The notes beneath the pieces were generated by a model. It did not search any database. It was given only the letters and a program-made list of their open reading frames with translations, and had not been told where the DNA came from. A stretch of 64,000 bases of DNA from Liriodendron chinense. Taxonomy: Eukaryota > Streptophyta > Magnoliopsida > Magnoliales > Magnoliaceae. Of this stretch, positions 13,404 through 25,236 are shown piece after piece (position 1 is the stretch's first letter; every line of letters begins with the position of its first letter). The DNA lies in the NCBI GenBank assembly GCA_003013855.2, contig ML058469.1, positions 6,696,001-6,760,000 on the forward strand, in the 5' to 3' direction. The position numbers were made by a program, and so were the translations under genes.

Positions 13404-13830
13404 ATACTGGGTAAACTCAGTGCGGCCCATTGTGATGTATGTCTTATCCACTCCATCCATCCATTTTTCCAGCTCAATTTAGGGCATGACGCCAAAATTG
13501 AAGCATATCCAAAGCTCAAATGGACCACACCATAGGAAACAGTAGGAATCGAATGCCCTGCCATTGAAAACTTCTTGGGGGCCACAAAAGTAATCCCTTT
13601 ATCCACGTTTGTGCGACCTTCTGAACAGGTTCGACTACAAATAAACAATACTGTGGGCCTTAGAAAGGTTTCGACGCCGGACATATTGTTTCCTGTGGCG
13701 TGGCCCACTTGAGCTTTGGGTATGCTTTAAGTTTGGGCTCACGCCCTAAAATGAGCTGATAAAACATATGAACGGTGTGGATAAGACAAATACATCACAG
13801 TGGGCCGCACAGAATTTACTCAGTACCCAA
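13404..13830. repeat. Fold-back repeat copy b
   Basis: The left arm starts ATACTGGGTAAACTCAG and the right arm ends CAGTACCCAAT. The two arms are reverse complements of each other through the core phrases 'tccatccatttttccagctc', 'aagctcaaatggaccacacc' and their mirror images. The whole element can therefore fold into one long imperfect hairpin. It has no coding content. Confidence 0.75.
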
Positions 13831-14368
13831 TCGGTGCCCCTATCCATGGTGGTCCAACCATCAAAACAAAGGCTAAGATCATCCAATCTGACATTTACAT
13901 TCATTTTTTTTTTTCTCTTTATTGGTTATCTGGAGAACAGGGGTAGTACTTCCGTAGCTTAATAACCCAGTAAATGACAAGGCCGAGTCGACTCAAGTGA
14001 GTCACGAATTATGAAAAGATGGTTGGCAGAACCACTATATCAGTGCTGAAAAAAGCCATAATTTAAAGCGTACAATGTACTTTGCCTAAGTACAAAAGAA
14101 ACGGTGCCCCTCTCAATGAGGGAGGGCGCAGATATCAATCCCCTTCTTTAAAGTAGGCTACTCTCCTTTTACTTTTGCACTAGCTTTGAAAAGGTGGTGA
14201 CCCAGTTCTCCTCGTAGGTGGATCAGATGTACACTTTACCAGACCATCCAAACTTTGGGGTTGGTGAATATCTTCAAAATTACAATGACCAGTCATTTCT
14301 AACCATCTAATTAATGACTAAGAAATAGGATGGTTAAAAGTAAAATAATATCATCATCAGCTAAGCTT
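13831..14368. other. Unrecognised intergenic DNA
   Basis: No gene or recognisable repeat is visible apart from a T-run near 13906. Confidence 0.3.
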
Positions 14369-14377
14369 TCTCCCATC

Positions 14378-15044
14378 GGATGCCGATTGCATGGTGTGCC
14401 ACGCACCACCAATGTCAACAAGTTTTGTGGGCCACATCATGATGTATTTCTTATATCCAAATTATCCATCCATTTTGAGAATTTTTTTGTTTTTTAACAC
14501 ACAGACCCGCACTCACGCGATAGTGGGATTTCACCACCTATAGGTACACCAACCTCAAACCTTGTGTTGAAACCGAGAGTTTACCACCGAGGCAAGGATA
14601 AGGAATCCCATATTGCGGGATCATCTTATGGTATGAGCCTAAAAATAATGCAGATCCAAAGCTCAAGTGGACCACACCATAGAAAGCAGTAGGAATTGAA
14701 CTCCTACCATTGAAAACTTCTTAGGAGCCACAAAAGTTTTAGATCAAGCGGATACTTATGTTTTCCCTTAATCCAGGTTTGTATGGCCTTGTGAACAAGT
14801 TAAATAATAAATAGACATCATGGTGGACCTTAGGAAGGTTTCAACCAGTTCTCATCTTTGTCCCCACTGTTTTATGTGATGTAGCTCACTTGAGCTTTGG
14901 ATTTGCCTCATTTTTTTGGCTCACGGCCTAATATGAATGGATGGATGGTGTGGATAACACATACATCATGGGGTGGGGCCCATGGAACTTGGTGATGTCA
15001 AGACACCATTAAGATCGGGGGTGCACACCAAGCAATCCACTTCC
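14378..15044. repeat. Fold-back repeat copy c, containing a SINE-like insert
   Basis: The ends are GGATGCCGATTGC (left) and, on the complement, GGAAGTGGATTGC (right). They are flanked by an imperfect 9-bp direct repeat, TCTCCCATC (14369-14377) versus CATCCCATC (15045-15053). An 8-10 bp duplication with long inverted repeats is typical of Mutator-like elements. The left arm is interrupted by the insert at 14482-14632. Confidence 0.7.
14482..14632 (-). mobile_element. Probable tRNA-derived SINE nested in a fold-back
   Basis: On the minus strand this reads from GATCCCGCAATATGGGATTC into a pol III-like A-box region (TGGTAAACTCTCGG), then a B-box-like AAGGTTTGAGGTTGG. It ends in an A-rich tail (AAAAAACAAAAAAAT). 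It splits the left arm of fold-back copy c. The internal promoter match is weak and the target duplication is not clear, so this is a likely rather than certain SINE. Confidence 0.4.
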
Positions 15045-15053
15045 CATCCCATC

Positions 15054-15836
15054 TAGTTGAGGTCAGCCACACAAATTATATTCCCAAAATTCACTCTATT
15101 AAGGCATGTCTTCAATTAAACCATAGTAAAATCTTTTACACCTTCCATGTATGTCTTTGGGTCTTCAATTAATTTTTATTTTTTTAAAATATCTTTGTTG
15201 CATATGAGCAAACCATTATTCTGCCTTATCTTAGTTGCTAGTTGTGTTACTCCTTAGTTCTCCATTGCATTCATTTCTAATTTTATCCTATGTGTTATTG
15301 CGAATTATCCATTCCAACGTCCTTATTTCAGCTTCACTTATCTTATGAGCTTGTTGTTCCATGATTGTTTAGTATTTTGTTCCATAAGCAATTTTTCTTA
15401 CACACACCACAATAGTCACTCGAACCCAGGACATCAATGTTGAAACTCACAGTCCCATAAGCATGGCTGGTCTTATATCTATTATGTAAAATCTCCCTTC
15501 AATTGGATTGGGATAAAATCTCTCCTTCATAATTTTGATCAGTATATGATAATCATATAAAACTCTAGAGGTGCATCTCCATCTCATCCACTCAGCTCTA
15601 GTTCTGTCAGCATCATCTTTGTCGGTATCTTTGCCCTATAAATTATTGCCTCGAGATTTTGAAATGGCCATTTTGGATTTTTTTTTTTTAATTATCATTT
15701 TTTTAACTGATTATGCATTTCTACTCCAATTATTACTAGAAATCATATGGTTAATATTATTTTCTAAATGCAATGTGTAAGATTGAAGTGTCACCACCAA
15801 TTTTAAGTGGTGTAGAATCAACAGTAGAGTATAGCC
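15054..15836. other. AT-rich intergenic DNA
   Basis: No gene is supported. Text near 15415-15470 (CGAACCCAGGACATC...) resembles the tRNA-like part of a SINE on the minus strand. T-runs lie at 15676-15690. Confidence 0.3.
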
Positions 15837-15845
15837 CCTCTGAAA

Positions 15846-16357
15846 GGGAAGGATTGCGTAGTAACTCAATACCCTAAGCGTGCTGAGTAAACTCTGTGGG
15901 GTCCACTGTGATATATGTATTTTATCCACTCCGTCCATCCATTTTACCAGATAATTTTAGGGCTTGAGACAAAAAACTAAGCATATCCAAAGATCAAGTG
16001 GACCACAATACAGGAAACAGAGTGAATTGAAGGTCTACAGTTGAAAAACTCTTGGGGACCACAGAAGTTTTGGATCAAGCTGATATTTTTGTTTTCCATT
16101 CATCCATGTGTCTGTGATCTTATGAACAGGTTAGATGACAAATAAAAAATCACTTTGGGCCCTAGCAAGGTTTCAACAGTGGAAATAATTATTCCCACTG
16201 TTTCCTGTGATATGCTTCAATTTTGGGATCAACCCCTAAAATGGTCTGGAAAAATGGATGGACGGCGTGGATAAACCACATACATCCACGGTTGGCCCAA
16301 AAAAGTTTACTCAGTACGATATAAGCGTACTGAGTAACTCAGTACGCAATCCGATTT
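15846..16357. repeat. Fold-back repeat copy d with flanking direct repeat
   Basis: This copy has long inverted arms. The outer text is GGATTGCGTA...TGAGTAA and the inner text is GTGGGGTCCACTGTGATATATG, mirrored by CATACATCCACGGTTGGCCC. The 9-mer CCTCTGAAA lies immediately outside both ends (15837-15845 and 16358-16366), which is the expected size for a Mutator-like target duplication. If the ends are drawn at GGAA, an 8-bp TCTGAAAG/TCTGAAAC reading is also possible. It contains no transposase. Confidence 0.8.
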
Positions 16358-16366
16358 CCTCTGAAA

Positions 16367-17571
16367 CACACACCCAAAGCACTCCAAATAAAGAAAGGAG
16401 GGTGGGGGGGGGCCTTGAATGGTCTCACCAGATGGAGGAATCTGGCATCTTGGGAAAAGGCCCAAGTTGGTGTTCTACAATAAATGGAAAAGGGCTTCAG
16501 CTATTCTAATAGTTTAACCCCTACCACCAGATTTGTCCGAAAATAAGGGGACAGATGTTTGCAATTTGGCACGGCCCCTACACAACCACTTTAATGAACA
16601 AAAGACAACCGCTGTGGTACTTCCACTCCACTCAGATTCCCACTCTGTGAATTGCATTATTTTAACTTTTACAGTAAATCAGACATACCTACATACATAT
16701 ATACATGCCTGCATACATATATACATTGATCCAATGCATGCATCACAAACCTGTGGGTTATGAGCCAACCAATGAGACAATCTAGGGACTGTTCGGATAG
16801 TTCAGACATTTTTTAGAATGTTTGAGCATTAGGATTTCTTTAATATGGTAATTTGGGTCTAAATTTACTGAGTTCTTTGTTTGGCATCCATGCGATTAGT
16901 GGAAATGTTGATCTGGTCATTCTTATATTAATTCATTGGTTTCCTAAATTAAAATGGACAATTAATCAGATTCCTGTGATTTTTAAACGATATTGCTTGC
17001 GCATGTGTTCATGCTCAGGACGGTGATTTTACAAAACGCTACAATCTACTTCCCTAAAAAAATATAATTTTGTCCTTGAAATTAGTACCCACTCGTACTC
17101 CTCAAGTACATCTGGGGGTAATTCTTCTGAATTTCAACTTCAGTCTCCCACATGCCTCTTCCTCTACATGATACAATGTCCATGTACTAGTCATATGTTT
17201 AATCATTCATTTAGGCCATCGACCTGATCTTGAATCGCTCATAAACTAAAACCTGCTTTGTTTTTCAGCCGTTGTTTATGGACAGTCTTTTTTATATGTT
17301 TATTCTCGTGAGCATTTGTATGCTCTTGATCGACCTGTTTGGATTGTCGGATCATAATGAATAATGGGACCATGGGCAATCAAAGGTGGTAGGACCCACA
17401 TGGACACTAACATTGAAAGTCAATCATTACATGATGCACAGATCATTCCTCTACATGTATATGCACATATATACACATATTGCTTACATGTATGAATGCA
17501 TAGCCTCAAATTCATTGTCATTTCTTCGTACATATACACATGCATATGGTCCCATGTGCATAAATCCATTG
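16367..17571. other. 5' flank of the dioxygenase gene
   Basis: No gene is seen. There are ACATA/CATATATA microsatellite tracts at about 16684-16730 and again at 17450-17480. The rest is ordinary AT-rich upstream DNA. Any distal promoter elements of the dioxygenase would lie here, but none is recognisable with confidence. Confidence 0.35.
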
Positions 17572-17582
17572 TCTATATATAG
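17572..17582 (+). promoter_or_regulatory. TATA box of the dioxygenase gene
   Basis: TCTATATATAG lies 84 bp before the chosen ATG. It would place the transcription start near 17605 and give a 5' UTR of about 50 bases. Its position supports the ATG at 17656 over in-frame ATG codons further upstream (for example 17386), which lie before or at this box. Confidence 0.65.
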
Positions 17583-17655
17583 ATCACTTTCAAACCATAG
17601 CTGGCATAAGAAGAACTCAAAAGACTCAATTAGTGTTGTCTGTGGTCCCATTTCC

Positions 17656-19043
17656 ATGGCTCCTGTTCCATGTCTTCCTACTCCCACCCTCAGCCACCTC
17701 AACGACGTCCAAGAGCTGAGAAAAGCTCAGCCGACGATGGTCCCGGATAGGTATGTCCGGGACATGGGGGAGAGGCCGACACTGGCTACAGTTCCAACTT
17801 CCATGCAAATACCTGTAATCGACGTGTGGAAGCTAGCCCATGGCACCCAAGAGCAATCGCAGCAAGAAATCTCGAAGCTGGCGGTAGCTTGTGAGGAATG
17901 GGGCTTCTTTCAGGTAAATGCTACTTTGCAGCTCATCAATGATCTGTTAGCACTATCATCATGGTCCATGTTCTTGAGGATTTGTTTGTTTGTTTTTGTT
18001 TTTCATCATAGGTTGTCAACCATGGGATTGAAACACAGATGCTAGAGAGTATAGAGAAGGTGGCCATGGAGTTCTTTATGTTGCCTTTGGAAGAGAAAGA
18101 GAAGTATCCTATGGCGCCCGGGACCGTCCAGGGATACGGGCACGCGTTCATCTTTTCAGAGGACCAGAAGCTAGATTGGTGCAACATGCTGGCTCTAGGA
18201 GTAGAGCCTCCCTTCATAAGAAACCCCGAGCTCTGGCCAACAAAGCCTGCTAAGTTCAGGTATGTTGATGTACCCATCTCATTATGCATGGATTACCATA
18301 TTGGCCATTAATTGAATTGCATTGTTGGGTCCTTGTGTTTGGTTTCAGTGAGACTTTGGAGAGGTATTCAATGGAAATAAGGAAGCTATGCCAGGAACTT
18401 TTGAGATACATTGCCAAGTCCCTTGGCTTGAAACAAGACACATTCAACAAGATGTTCGGGGAGGCGGTGCAGGCAGCGAGGATGAATTACTACCCCCCAT
18501 GCTCGAGACCCGACCTTGTTTTGGGCCTAAGCCCACACTCGGACGGAAGTGCTCTAACAGTGTTGCAGCAGGACACCGGTTCGGTAGGCCTGCAAATCCT
18601 AAAGGATGGAACATGGGTGCCGGTCCACCCAATCCCCAATGCGCTAGTCATCAACATCGGAGACACAATAGAAGTAAGACAGCTCCCATATATCATCATC
18701 ATCAATCACAGTTTTTTATTAGTGCTTTTGTTCCACTCTCTTAAGAATATTCTCTAATGGGAAACTCAAATCATGCATACAGGTTCTTACAAATGGAAAA
18801 TACCCGAGCGTGGAGCACAGAGCAGTGACAAACAAGGACAAGAGTCGGCTTTCAGTTGTCACATTCTATGCTCCTAGCTATGAAATCGAGCTTGGCCCAC
18901 TGCCCGAATTCATTGACGAAAACCGCCCATGCAGATATGGAAGGTACAACCATGGAGAGTACAGCCAGCACTACACGGCCAACAAGCTACAAGGGAAGAA
19001 ATCACTAGATTTCGCCAAGATCCCCACCAAAGTCTCATCTTAG
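17656..19043 (+). CDS. 2-oxoglutarate/Fe(II)-dependent dioxygenase, SRG1-like (DOXC class)
   Basis: This is a complete four-exon gene: 17656-17913, 18012-18259, 18349-18673 and 18783-19043. All introns are GT-AG and short (98, 89 and 109 bp). The joined product is 363 residues, the usual length for the family. The N-terminal DIOX_N domain contains IPVIDVWKL and CEEWGFFQVVNHGI. The jelly-roll domain carries the iron ligands His232 and Asp234 (LSPHSDGSAL) and His289 (VEHRA), and the 2OG-binding Arg299-x-Ser301 (SRLSV). RMNYYPPC and QKLDW are typical SRG1-type signatures. Known relatives include SRG1, flavonoid and alkaloid O-demethylases and the Coptis norcoclaurine synthase 1-like protein, so a role in specialised metabolism in the cytosol is likely. 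The substrate cannot be read from sequence. One oddity is KFSETLERY across exon junction 2/3, where relatives usually have FRET. The ATG context TTCCATGGCT is good. No frameshift or stop is present. Confidence 0.93.
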
Positions 19044-19131
19044 ACCCAACGACGAATGCTTGAACTATGGAATTCCACTCTTGTATGTACACCATTACCT
19101 AAAGTGCTTAGTTCCTCAGTCATGTGAATGG

Positions 19132-19137
19132 AATAAA
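19132..19137 (+). terminator. Poly(A) signal of the dioxygenase gene
   Basis: AATAAA lies 89 bp after the stop codon, within GGAATAAAGTGC. It suggests a short 3' UTR ending near 19160. A plant near-upstream element of this exact form is common but not obligatory. Confidence 0.5.
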
Positions 19138-19159
19138 GTGCTTCTAACAGTGATGTTTG

Positions 19160-20284
19160 TTGGGGCTACTGTTCATGGTCCTTTCTCCTACTGTTGTCTG
19201 GAACTTGTTGTAATTCTCGCCTAATCAATGTATATGTTTCTGGGGCTTACTGATTATTGAAGAACTCTTCCATGTCATTTTGGAATGGTGTAATAGTAAT
19301 GAGAAATAATAATACTCAAGTCTCTAATTGAATCTAAGAAATAAAAAATAAAATAAAAACAGAATCAAACTCAAATACATCACTTTTCCTATTTCATGTC
19401 ATTGAGATTCCTGAAATGGCATGATGCATGCAATCATGGGGCGGAACCCATTTGCACCACTAACCCATCAACGGCTCTAAAAACCAGCAGAAAATGGACA
19501 TAATCATCGGTCCGGAACTGCCCTGCCCATTTGTTTATGGGAGAGCTTTTGGAAGTGGACAGCAGGGCCCAGGGATCCTATATGCACAAGGAGCCAAAGT
19601 AATTGGTGATGAAAGCAGCACTAGCAGTGCAACTTGTTGGCACTTTGATGATGCTATAACTGAAAAGAATCAGCAAATAAATGGGGTTTGTCATTGTACT
19701 GTTGTTTTTTATTGCCAGTGCAGCACTCATGACATGAGATTTGAAGAGAACTGAACACAGCAAAGCATCTCAGTAGCACAGACCCACAAGTTTAGAGACG
19801 GAGCAATATCATCAGAGCCATCTAATTATGGAAAATGGTGATTAAAAAAATTGTTGCGTGGAGTGGCCTGTTCATATGTCAACAAAACAACAAACATAAT
19901 GCTGGTGGCCACGCTGTTATAATTCAATGGTAGGCCGTCCCTCTCTCAAGAATCAGAGACCTCTGATAATGCAGAGCCGAAACTGAAATGAGATGGGGTG
20001 CCTTTGGGGTACATAGATTCTCCTCAGAAACAGTGGACACAAATTTCACTCGTAAGGTGTTAAAATCAATTTCCAAGGCAGAGAAGAGACAAGGTGATCG
20101 CCTGAGGTGATCCTGCAATCTATCTAAAAACTGGGATCTGAAACAAACAACAGAAGGAAGATTTGGAATCCATGGTTTTCCATTTCCTGAAGATTTGAGG
20201 TCACTTTTCCATTTCTGCATTTTAGTTTGCTACATCCAAACACAACCAAAAAATTGTTGTAGTTCGTCTAAATCAGTAATACAT
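19160..20284. other. Unrecognised intergenic DNA
   Basis: No supported gene was found. Frames such as 19494-19754 (+) and 19924-20220 (-) have no domain, no splice context and no similarity I recognise. Confidence 0.3.
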
Positions 20285-20287
20285 TTA

Positions 20288-20483
20288 GGGGGCGTTTGGA
20301 TCGTAAGTTACTTAAGCTACTTATGCCTTAAGTAGCTTATCTTGATTTCTACTTATTAAACTGAAGTGATCAAGTAACTTTAAATAGAAAAGCTACTTAT
20401 AATTGATCACAAATCAAACTTACTTATCTCAAATAAGTTACTTATCTACTGCTGTAATTATTTGGTGGTATCCAAACAGACCC
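20288..20483. mobile_element. Tourist-like MITE (PIF/Harbinger type)
   Basis: This is a 196-bp element. The left end is GGGGGCGTTTGGAT and the right end on the complement is GGGTCTGTTTGGATACC. TTA is duplicated at 20285-20287 and 20484-20486. The AT-rich interior has inverted AAGTTACTTAAG / AAGTAACTT motifs. There is no coding capacity. Confidence 0.8.
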
Positions 20484-20486
20484 TTA

Positions 20487-21110
20487 ACGAAGGGAAATAT
20501 TATATTGTAGGACCCAGTACTCAAGATTTCAATGTTGATGAACTTTATCACTGTGTACTCTAAGATCAGACGTTAATGGAAAGCAGGCCCTGGTCTGATC
20601 CCACCTCTTAAAAGTCAATACAAGGAAGGCGAAATTCCCCCAGAACTGTCTTGATCAGCCAGCAATAAGGTTTAACTAACTAGAATGTTGCACTGTTTTA
20701 TTACTATTATTGATGCTGTCATTGTTGTTGTTGCTGTTGTTGTTGTTGTTGATATTCTTTTTCTTATTAAGATTGCTATTATATTATTGTTATTATTAGT
20801 AGTAGTATTATTATTTTTTCTTTTTGGTTGTCAGTAACACTACTGTTGCTATTATTGAGGTCCACATTAGCACTGTGAATGACATCCAACCTGTCCAAAA
20901 AGCTGGCCCCACCATGAAGATCACCTAGCACAGATGTTGGCCATTCCACACATCAGGTGGGCAACAAAGCATCTGGGAATAAGATGGTGTTGAACATTGT
21001 TTTCTATGGTGTGGCCGACCCGATGGGTGGTCCAGCCTGATTTTTTGCATTAGGTGCTCACGGTGGAACACATTTTCAGTTCAGATTTGATGTCATGCGC
21101 ATGTGGCCCA
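20487..21110. repeat. Microsatellites and a degraded fold-back fragment
   Basis: About 20705-20820 is a compound TTG/TTA microsatellite. About 20880-21100 is a decayed fold-back fragment (gtggccgacc, tggtgtgg, ggtgctcacgg). No gene is present. Confidence 0.45.
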
Positions 21111-22825
21111 TTACCAATTACGTGCTAGTTGGAGAAAAGCTTTATCACGCAACCAGTTGCGTGCGAGGCATCATCATCATCATAGCGTCATTCCTCTAGG
21201 AAAATATGACTTCTTTTTTCCTATCATTTGTCCATCTAAGTTAGGGGGAAATAATAAACTAAAATGGCATAAACCATGGACAATTATGAAAAAAACCATT
21301 AATATTTCGTGAACTACAACATGGGGTTTGCCTAACATTATCAACATTGAAGAAAACATCTGAATTAAACGAGAAATTTACTTTCAGCAATTAGAACAAA
21401 ACAGTCATTTCCAAACAAAATCACCAAGACAGTAAACAGTGATTTTCATGTTCACGACTCTTTAAGCACCAATCACCTTTATAGTGGACGAAAACCAACC
21501 CATATAAAACAGAAAAAAGCCTGACATAGGAACCCACATTGGGTTTGAGAGTTGTGATCCCAGGTGAAACATAAACAGTTACTATATAATTAAAAACATC
21601 TTGACTTTGACACCCACTAAGGAAAAAAAAAAAAAAAAAGCTAGTTAGTTAAGTTAGGATGCTATTACCATCACTAACTGGACATTGCCCACAAACATGA
21701 CCTCAACACCTACCTAACTGAACGGTGATATATTAGCAGCAAGTGGCCCACAGGACCGAAGGTGGAGAGAAAGAACGGTGAAGAAAAAGAGACCAAAACC
21801 AATAAAAGGCTCAATGATACATTAAAGTAATACACAAAAGTGGAAGGGGGGCCAGGAGACTGAGAAAAGGAAAAGAAAAGAGAATTCGCCGAGCCCCCCA
21901 ACCCCCACCGCCAATGAGTCTGCAGTAAGATGGTTGTGGAGAGACCCATCATAAGGTCATCATCATCATATGCACAAGCACCCCTGAGATTTTCAACTCA
22001 AATTCACCACTAATTCAATGAATCTTCTACTGCCTTATATTCAATGATATATTCGATAGATCCATGCCTACATTACTGTTATGGCTGCTTCAATGCAACT
22101 CAGAATCAACCTTTTGGTTTCAATATGAACAAAATACCACTAAAAGATCGACAAATCCTAGCTGGAGAGGGGCTATTTTTGTCTTTGCCAGTACCAGTGG
22201 CGAGGTTTCAGGCGTCTTTAGTGCAACTGAGTTGGGTTGACTACCTTGACAAAGATTTCTTGTGAGATCAACATTCCTCAGAAAAGATTTCTTGTGAGAC
22301 TGACAGTACAGCCATAGGAAGGTGGACCAACTGTTACTAGAGATTTCGTGTGAAACTGATCTAGCTTTATGGAATGTGGATCAGTTATTTATCAGTTGTA
22401 GCGTTCAATAGCAATTGAGGGAGATTTAAGCAACTAAATGAATGGCTTCCTTCATTGGTTTCTCAAATTAATAATGAGAGGACCTGCTATCCTATGAGCT
22501 TGCAAAACCATGATGTTGACTCTCAAATCCTTTAAATTTGAGATTTCTGCCTAATTCTAGTTCTATCTTTTCTCATTCTCTGATCAAAATTCTAAAGTGC
22601 CATGCCTCTTTGAAGCTGAATATTTTTACTTTTGAAAGAAACTTAGATTTTATGAGGAAAAAGAATACCCAAAAGGCTACAAAAGCACTAATAAGGCAGA
22701 AACCTAATCAGAAAAGAAATCCATCCATCGAATGCCTTTTAAGCACAAAAACCTACTGACCCACTCCGGTCCAGAAAACACTAGTTATTCCCTTCTACCC
22801 AAAGAGCCTAAAAGCCATCCAACAA
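21111..22825. other. Unrecognised intergenic DNA
   Basis: No gene is supported. An A-run lies at 21627-21639 and a short CAT tract at 21169-21183. The frames are short and unconvincing. Confidence 0.3.
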
Positions 22826-22829
22826 AGCT

Positions 22830-23145
22830 AGGGCCTGTTTGGTTGCAGAACCCAGATTCTAGAGAAAATCTAGATTCCACTGTTGGAATCCAAAATTGTA
22901 GAAACTAGAGTAGAACCCAGGTTTCATCCGTAACTTGCTGTTTGGTTGAAAACGGTGCAATCCAGATTGTGTCCCAACCGTTGCTTGTTGCATGGCCCAC
23001 TTGGGCTTCAGATCCACCTGAGAACCTTACCCCTGGCCCATTATAGTCCCGCAAGATAGATGGCCAAGTTGGATGGCAAATAAACATTATAGTGGGCCCT
23101 AGGAAATTTTTAATGGTGGACGTTCAATCAACACTATCTTCTTTC
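22830..23145. repeat. MITE end plus partial fold-back (copy e)
   Basis: AGGGCCTGTTTGGTTGCAGAA at 22830 is a Tourist-like terminus, followed by inverted CTAGATT/AATCTAG text. From about 22990 the sequence changes to fold-back arm text (CATGGCCCACTTGGGCTTC, AACATTATAGTGGGCCCT). Both are truncated, probably by mutual insertion. Confidence 0.45.
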
Positions 23146-23599
23146 CAAGCCCGCTCCCATGCCACGCAAAAAGCAAGTCCTCTGTGATCCCCAAAATCAC
23201 CAAGACACGGTGAAGAGGTCAAAAAAATCTCTTAGTGATGATCTTGTATTTATCAACGACACATGCATTCTTGTTGGTAAGATTTGTATTGCATGTTGGA
23301 AAAAGCGATCAACATGCGTATGGATTCCTGGGCATCACGTAGGATTCTTCTGCCAGACAAATCTTGTTGAATCCAACCATTTAAGCACATAAACATAGAC
23401 TATTCTCACCATATACTTCTTAACTAGATTTTCATATTAAAGAAAGATGAGGCAAAGGCACTTTAAAACATAAAATAGCTTTTGCTTGCTGTTACGAAAG
23501 TAAAGCAACTCAGACAAAAGAGAGAAAAAAAAAATAACTTTTCCTTTTGCTTTGCTTTCTCTCAGTTTTTATAAACATTAATAACTTCAAATGCTTAGC

Positions 23600-23823
23600 T
23601 GTGGACAACTTATGGGGCCAAAAACAATCGATGTTTAAGGAAATAGTAGTGTCAGCTACAGTAGTGGTGGGACGGGTGAAGCCAGATGCATTGGGGTGGG
23701 CCTCATGTTTAAAGGCAGTAGATAAAAAATTGTAATTTATTATCCGTTTTGGGGATGTAACGGCTCTCTCTGCCTAGCGGTTTTTCTCAATAAAAGCTCA
23801 TTACCTTTCTAAAAAAAAAAAAA
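23600..23823 (+). mobile_element. 5'-truncated LINE 3' end
   Basis: The sequence ends TTTTTCTCAATAAAAGCTCATTACCTTTC followed by an A13 tail. This form (CTCAATAAAA...TTACCTTTC-An) is one I know from plant L1 elements. A short frame ending CLKAVDKKL precedes it. No reverse transcriptase remains. Confidence 0.5.
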
Positions 23824-25236
23824 CCCTGCTAGTGCTTAAGCTAGGAGAACGCTAAACGTGACAATGGTGATGATTTAAAATTTTAAATTTTTGCTAGAAG
23901 TTTAAGGTCCTTCGTTTATTTATTTTTATTTGTAGAATAATTTTTTAATTAAATAAAATATATGGCTCCACATAAATCATTTTTGTGTGTTCAATGAAAT
24001 GAATTATATGCCAATGCCTTCAAGTAAACAAGCTTATCTCAACTGCCCAATCATCCATTCACATGGATTGACTAAACAATGGGCCACAGGCAAAAATAAA
24101 CTGACCAGATGATTCCAAACAAACCTGGTTCAACATCAACCGAAAAGGTTATTTATAGCAATGCTCCACAAAAATCCATTTCGGGCATATAATAAGGCTG
24201 AAACAATAGCTCTTAAGGTAAGGTCTAAAATGCTTCCTCCTGTTTCATAGACATCAGCAAGCAGGAAGCTATGGAGATTTCCCTTTATTGTCAAAGAAAT
24301 TCGTGATTACATTTCTAAATTGAATAATTATCTGTCAATTTTTAGGAATTGACCATTGCCAATCAACTGGATGACCATATTAATGAATTGCACCAATTGA
24401 ACAGGGGACATGGATCATTCACCACCTTTAGAAGTATTTATGCACAGTATCATAGCCCTCTATATACTTCGTTTCCTTCCCTTTTTTTCCCCCTTTCTGG
24501 GAATGGTTGGAGCTTTATTTACTTATCCTCCATTGAAGTACCCATCATGTGAACAGATCCAAATCTAATATAACAATGCTAGTGTTTGGAGATCTGTACC
24601 CATCTTCCTGAACTTGTTAGCATAAAAATGATCTGAGCTAAAGACTTGACAGCTTTTTAATGACTTAGATTTAGGATTGAAGCTCGTGGATAACGAAGCT
24701 GCCAGGGAACAGCAGTTCGGTAAGCAATAGTAATTACATCAACTAAAAACACGATAACGCCAAATGAAGACAAGACAAGAACATTCAGGTTCTCATTTGA
24801 GACTGAAAACTTAGGTTTATAGCTGCTCAAATATGAAAACGACAAAAGAAAACAATAAGGGTGCTTTGAATTGATTACAATAGGAAGAGGGGTGAAAATA
24901 GGGGAATGAGAAGCATGGTCCAGGTGTAACATGAGAGAGATGCAGCAAATATAAAACTGCACTTCAACATGTTACATTGCTCTGAGTTTCATTCTCCAGA
25001 GAAGATAGGTATTGGGGGTAGTTACTCGAACCTGACTTGGAGATAAATGTACAAGGGAGAATATTCCAGGTTCCAAGTAATATTATCAACTCTGTAATAG
25101 CAACAGTACTAGAAGCAGGTCATTCAGCACTTCTTTAATAGACTGGTAAAACTTCTTTTGAAACATTGCCAGCATCTCCCCCTTTAAGCATAGCATGCCC
25201 TGTACAGCATCTTTCATTGACCATCAATAGGTTGAA
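23824..25236. other. Convergent intergenic region and probable CUL1 3' UTR
   Basis: About 1.4 kb lies downstream of the CUL1 stop codon, on its minus strand. The part next to 25236 must hold the CUL1 3' UTR, but I see no decisive poly(A) signal. The rest shows no gene or clear repeat. Confidence 0.35.

Noticed and set aside
16258..16763. Plus-strand frames that could suggest a small gene upstream of the dioxygenase
   Set aside because: The first starts inside fold-back copy d and the second runs into a CATA microsatellite. No splice or domain evidence exists.
18388..18744. Alternative plus and minus frames across dioxygenase exon 3
   Set aside because: They are shadows of the real exon. Only the chosen frame continues through canonical splice sites and contains the HxD motif.
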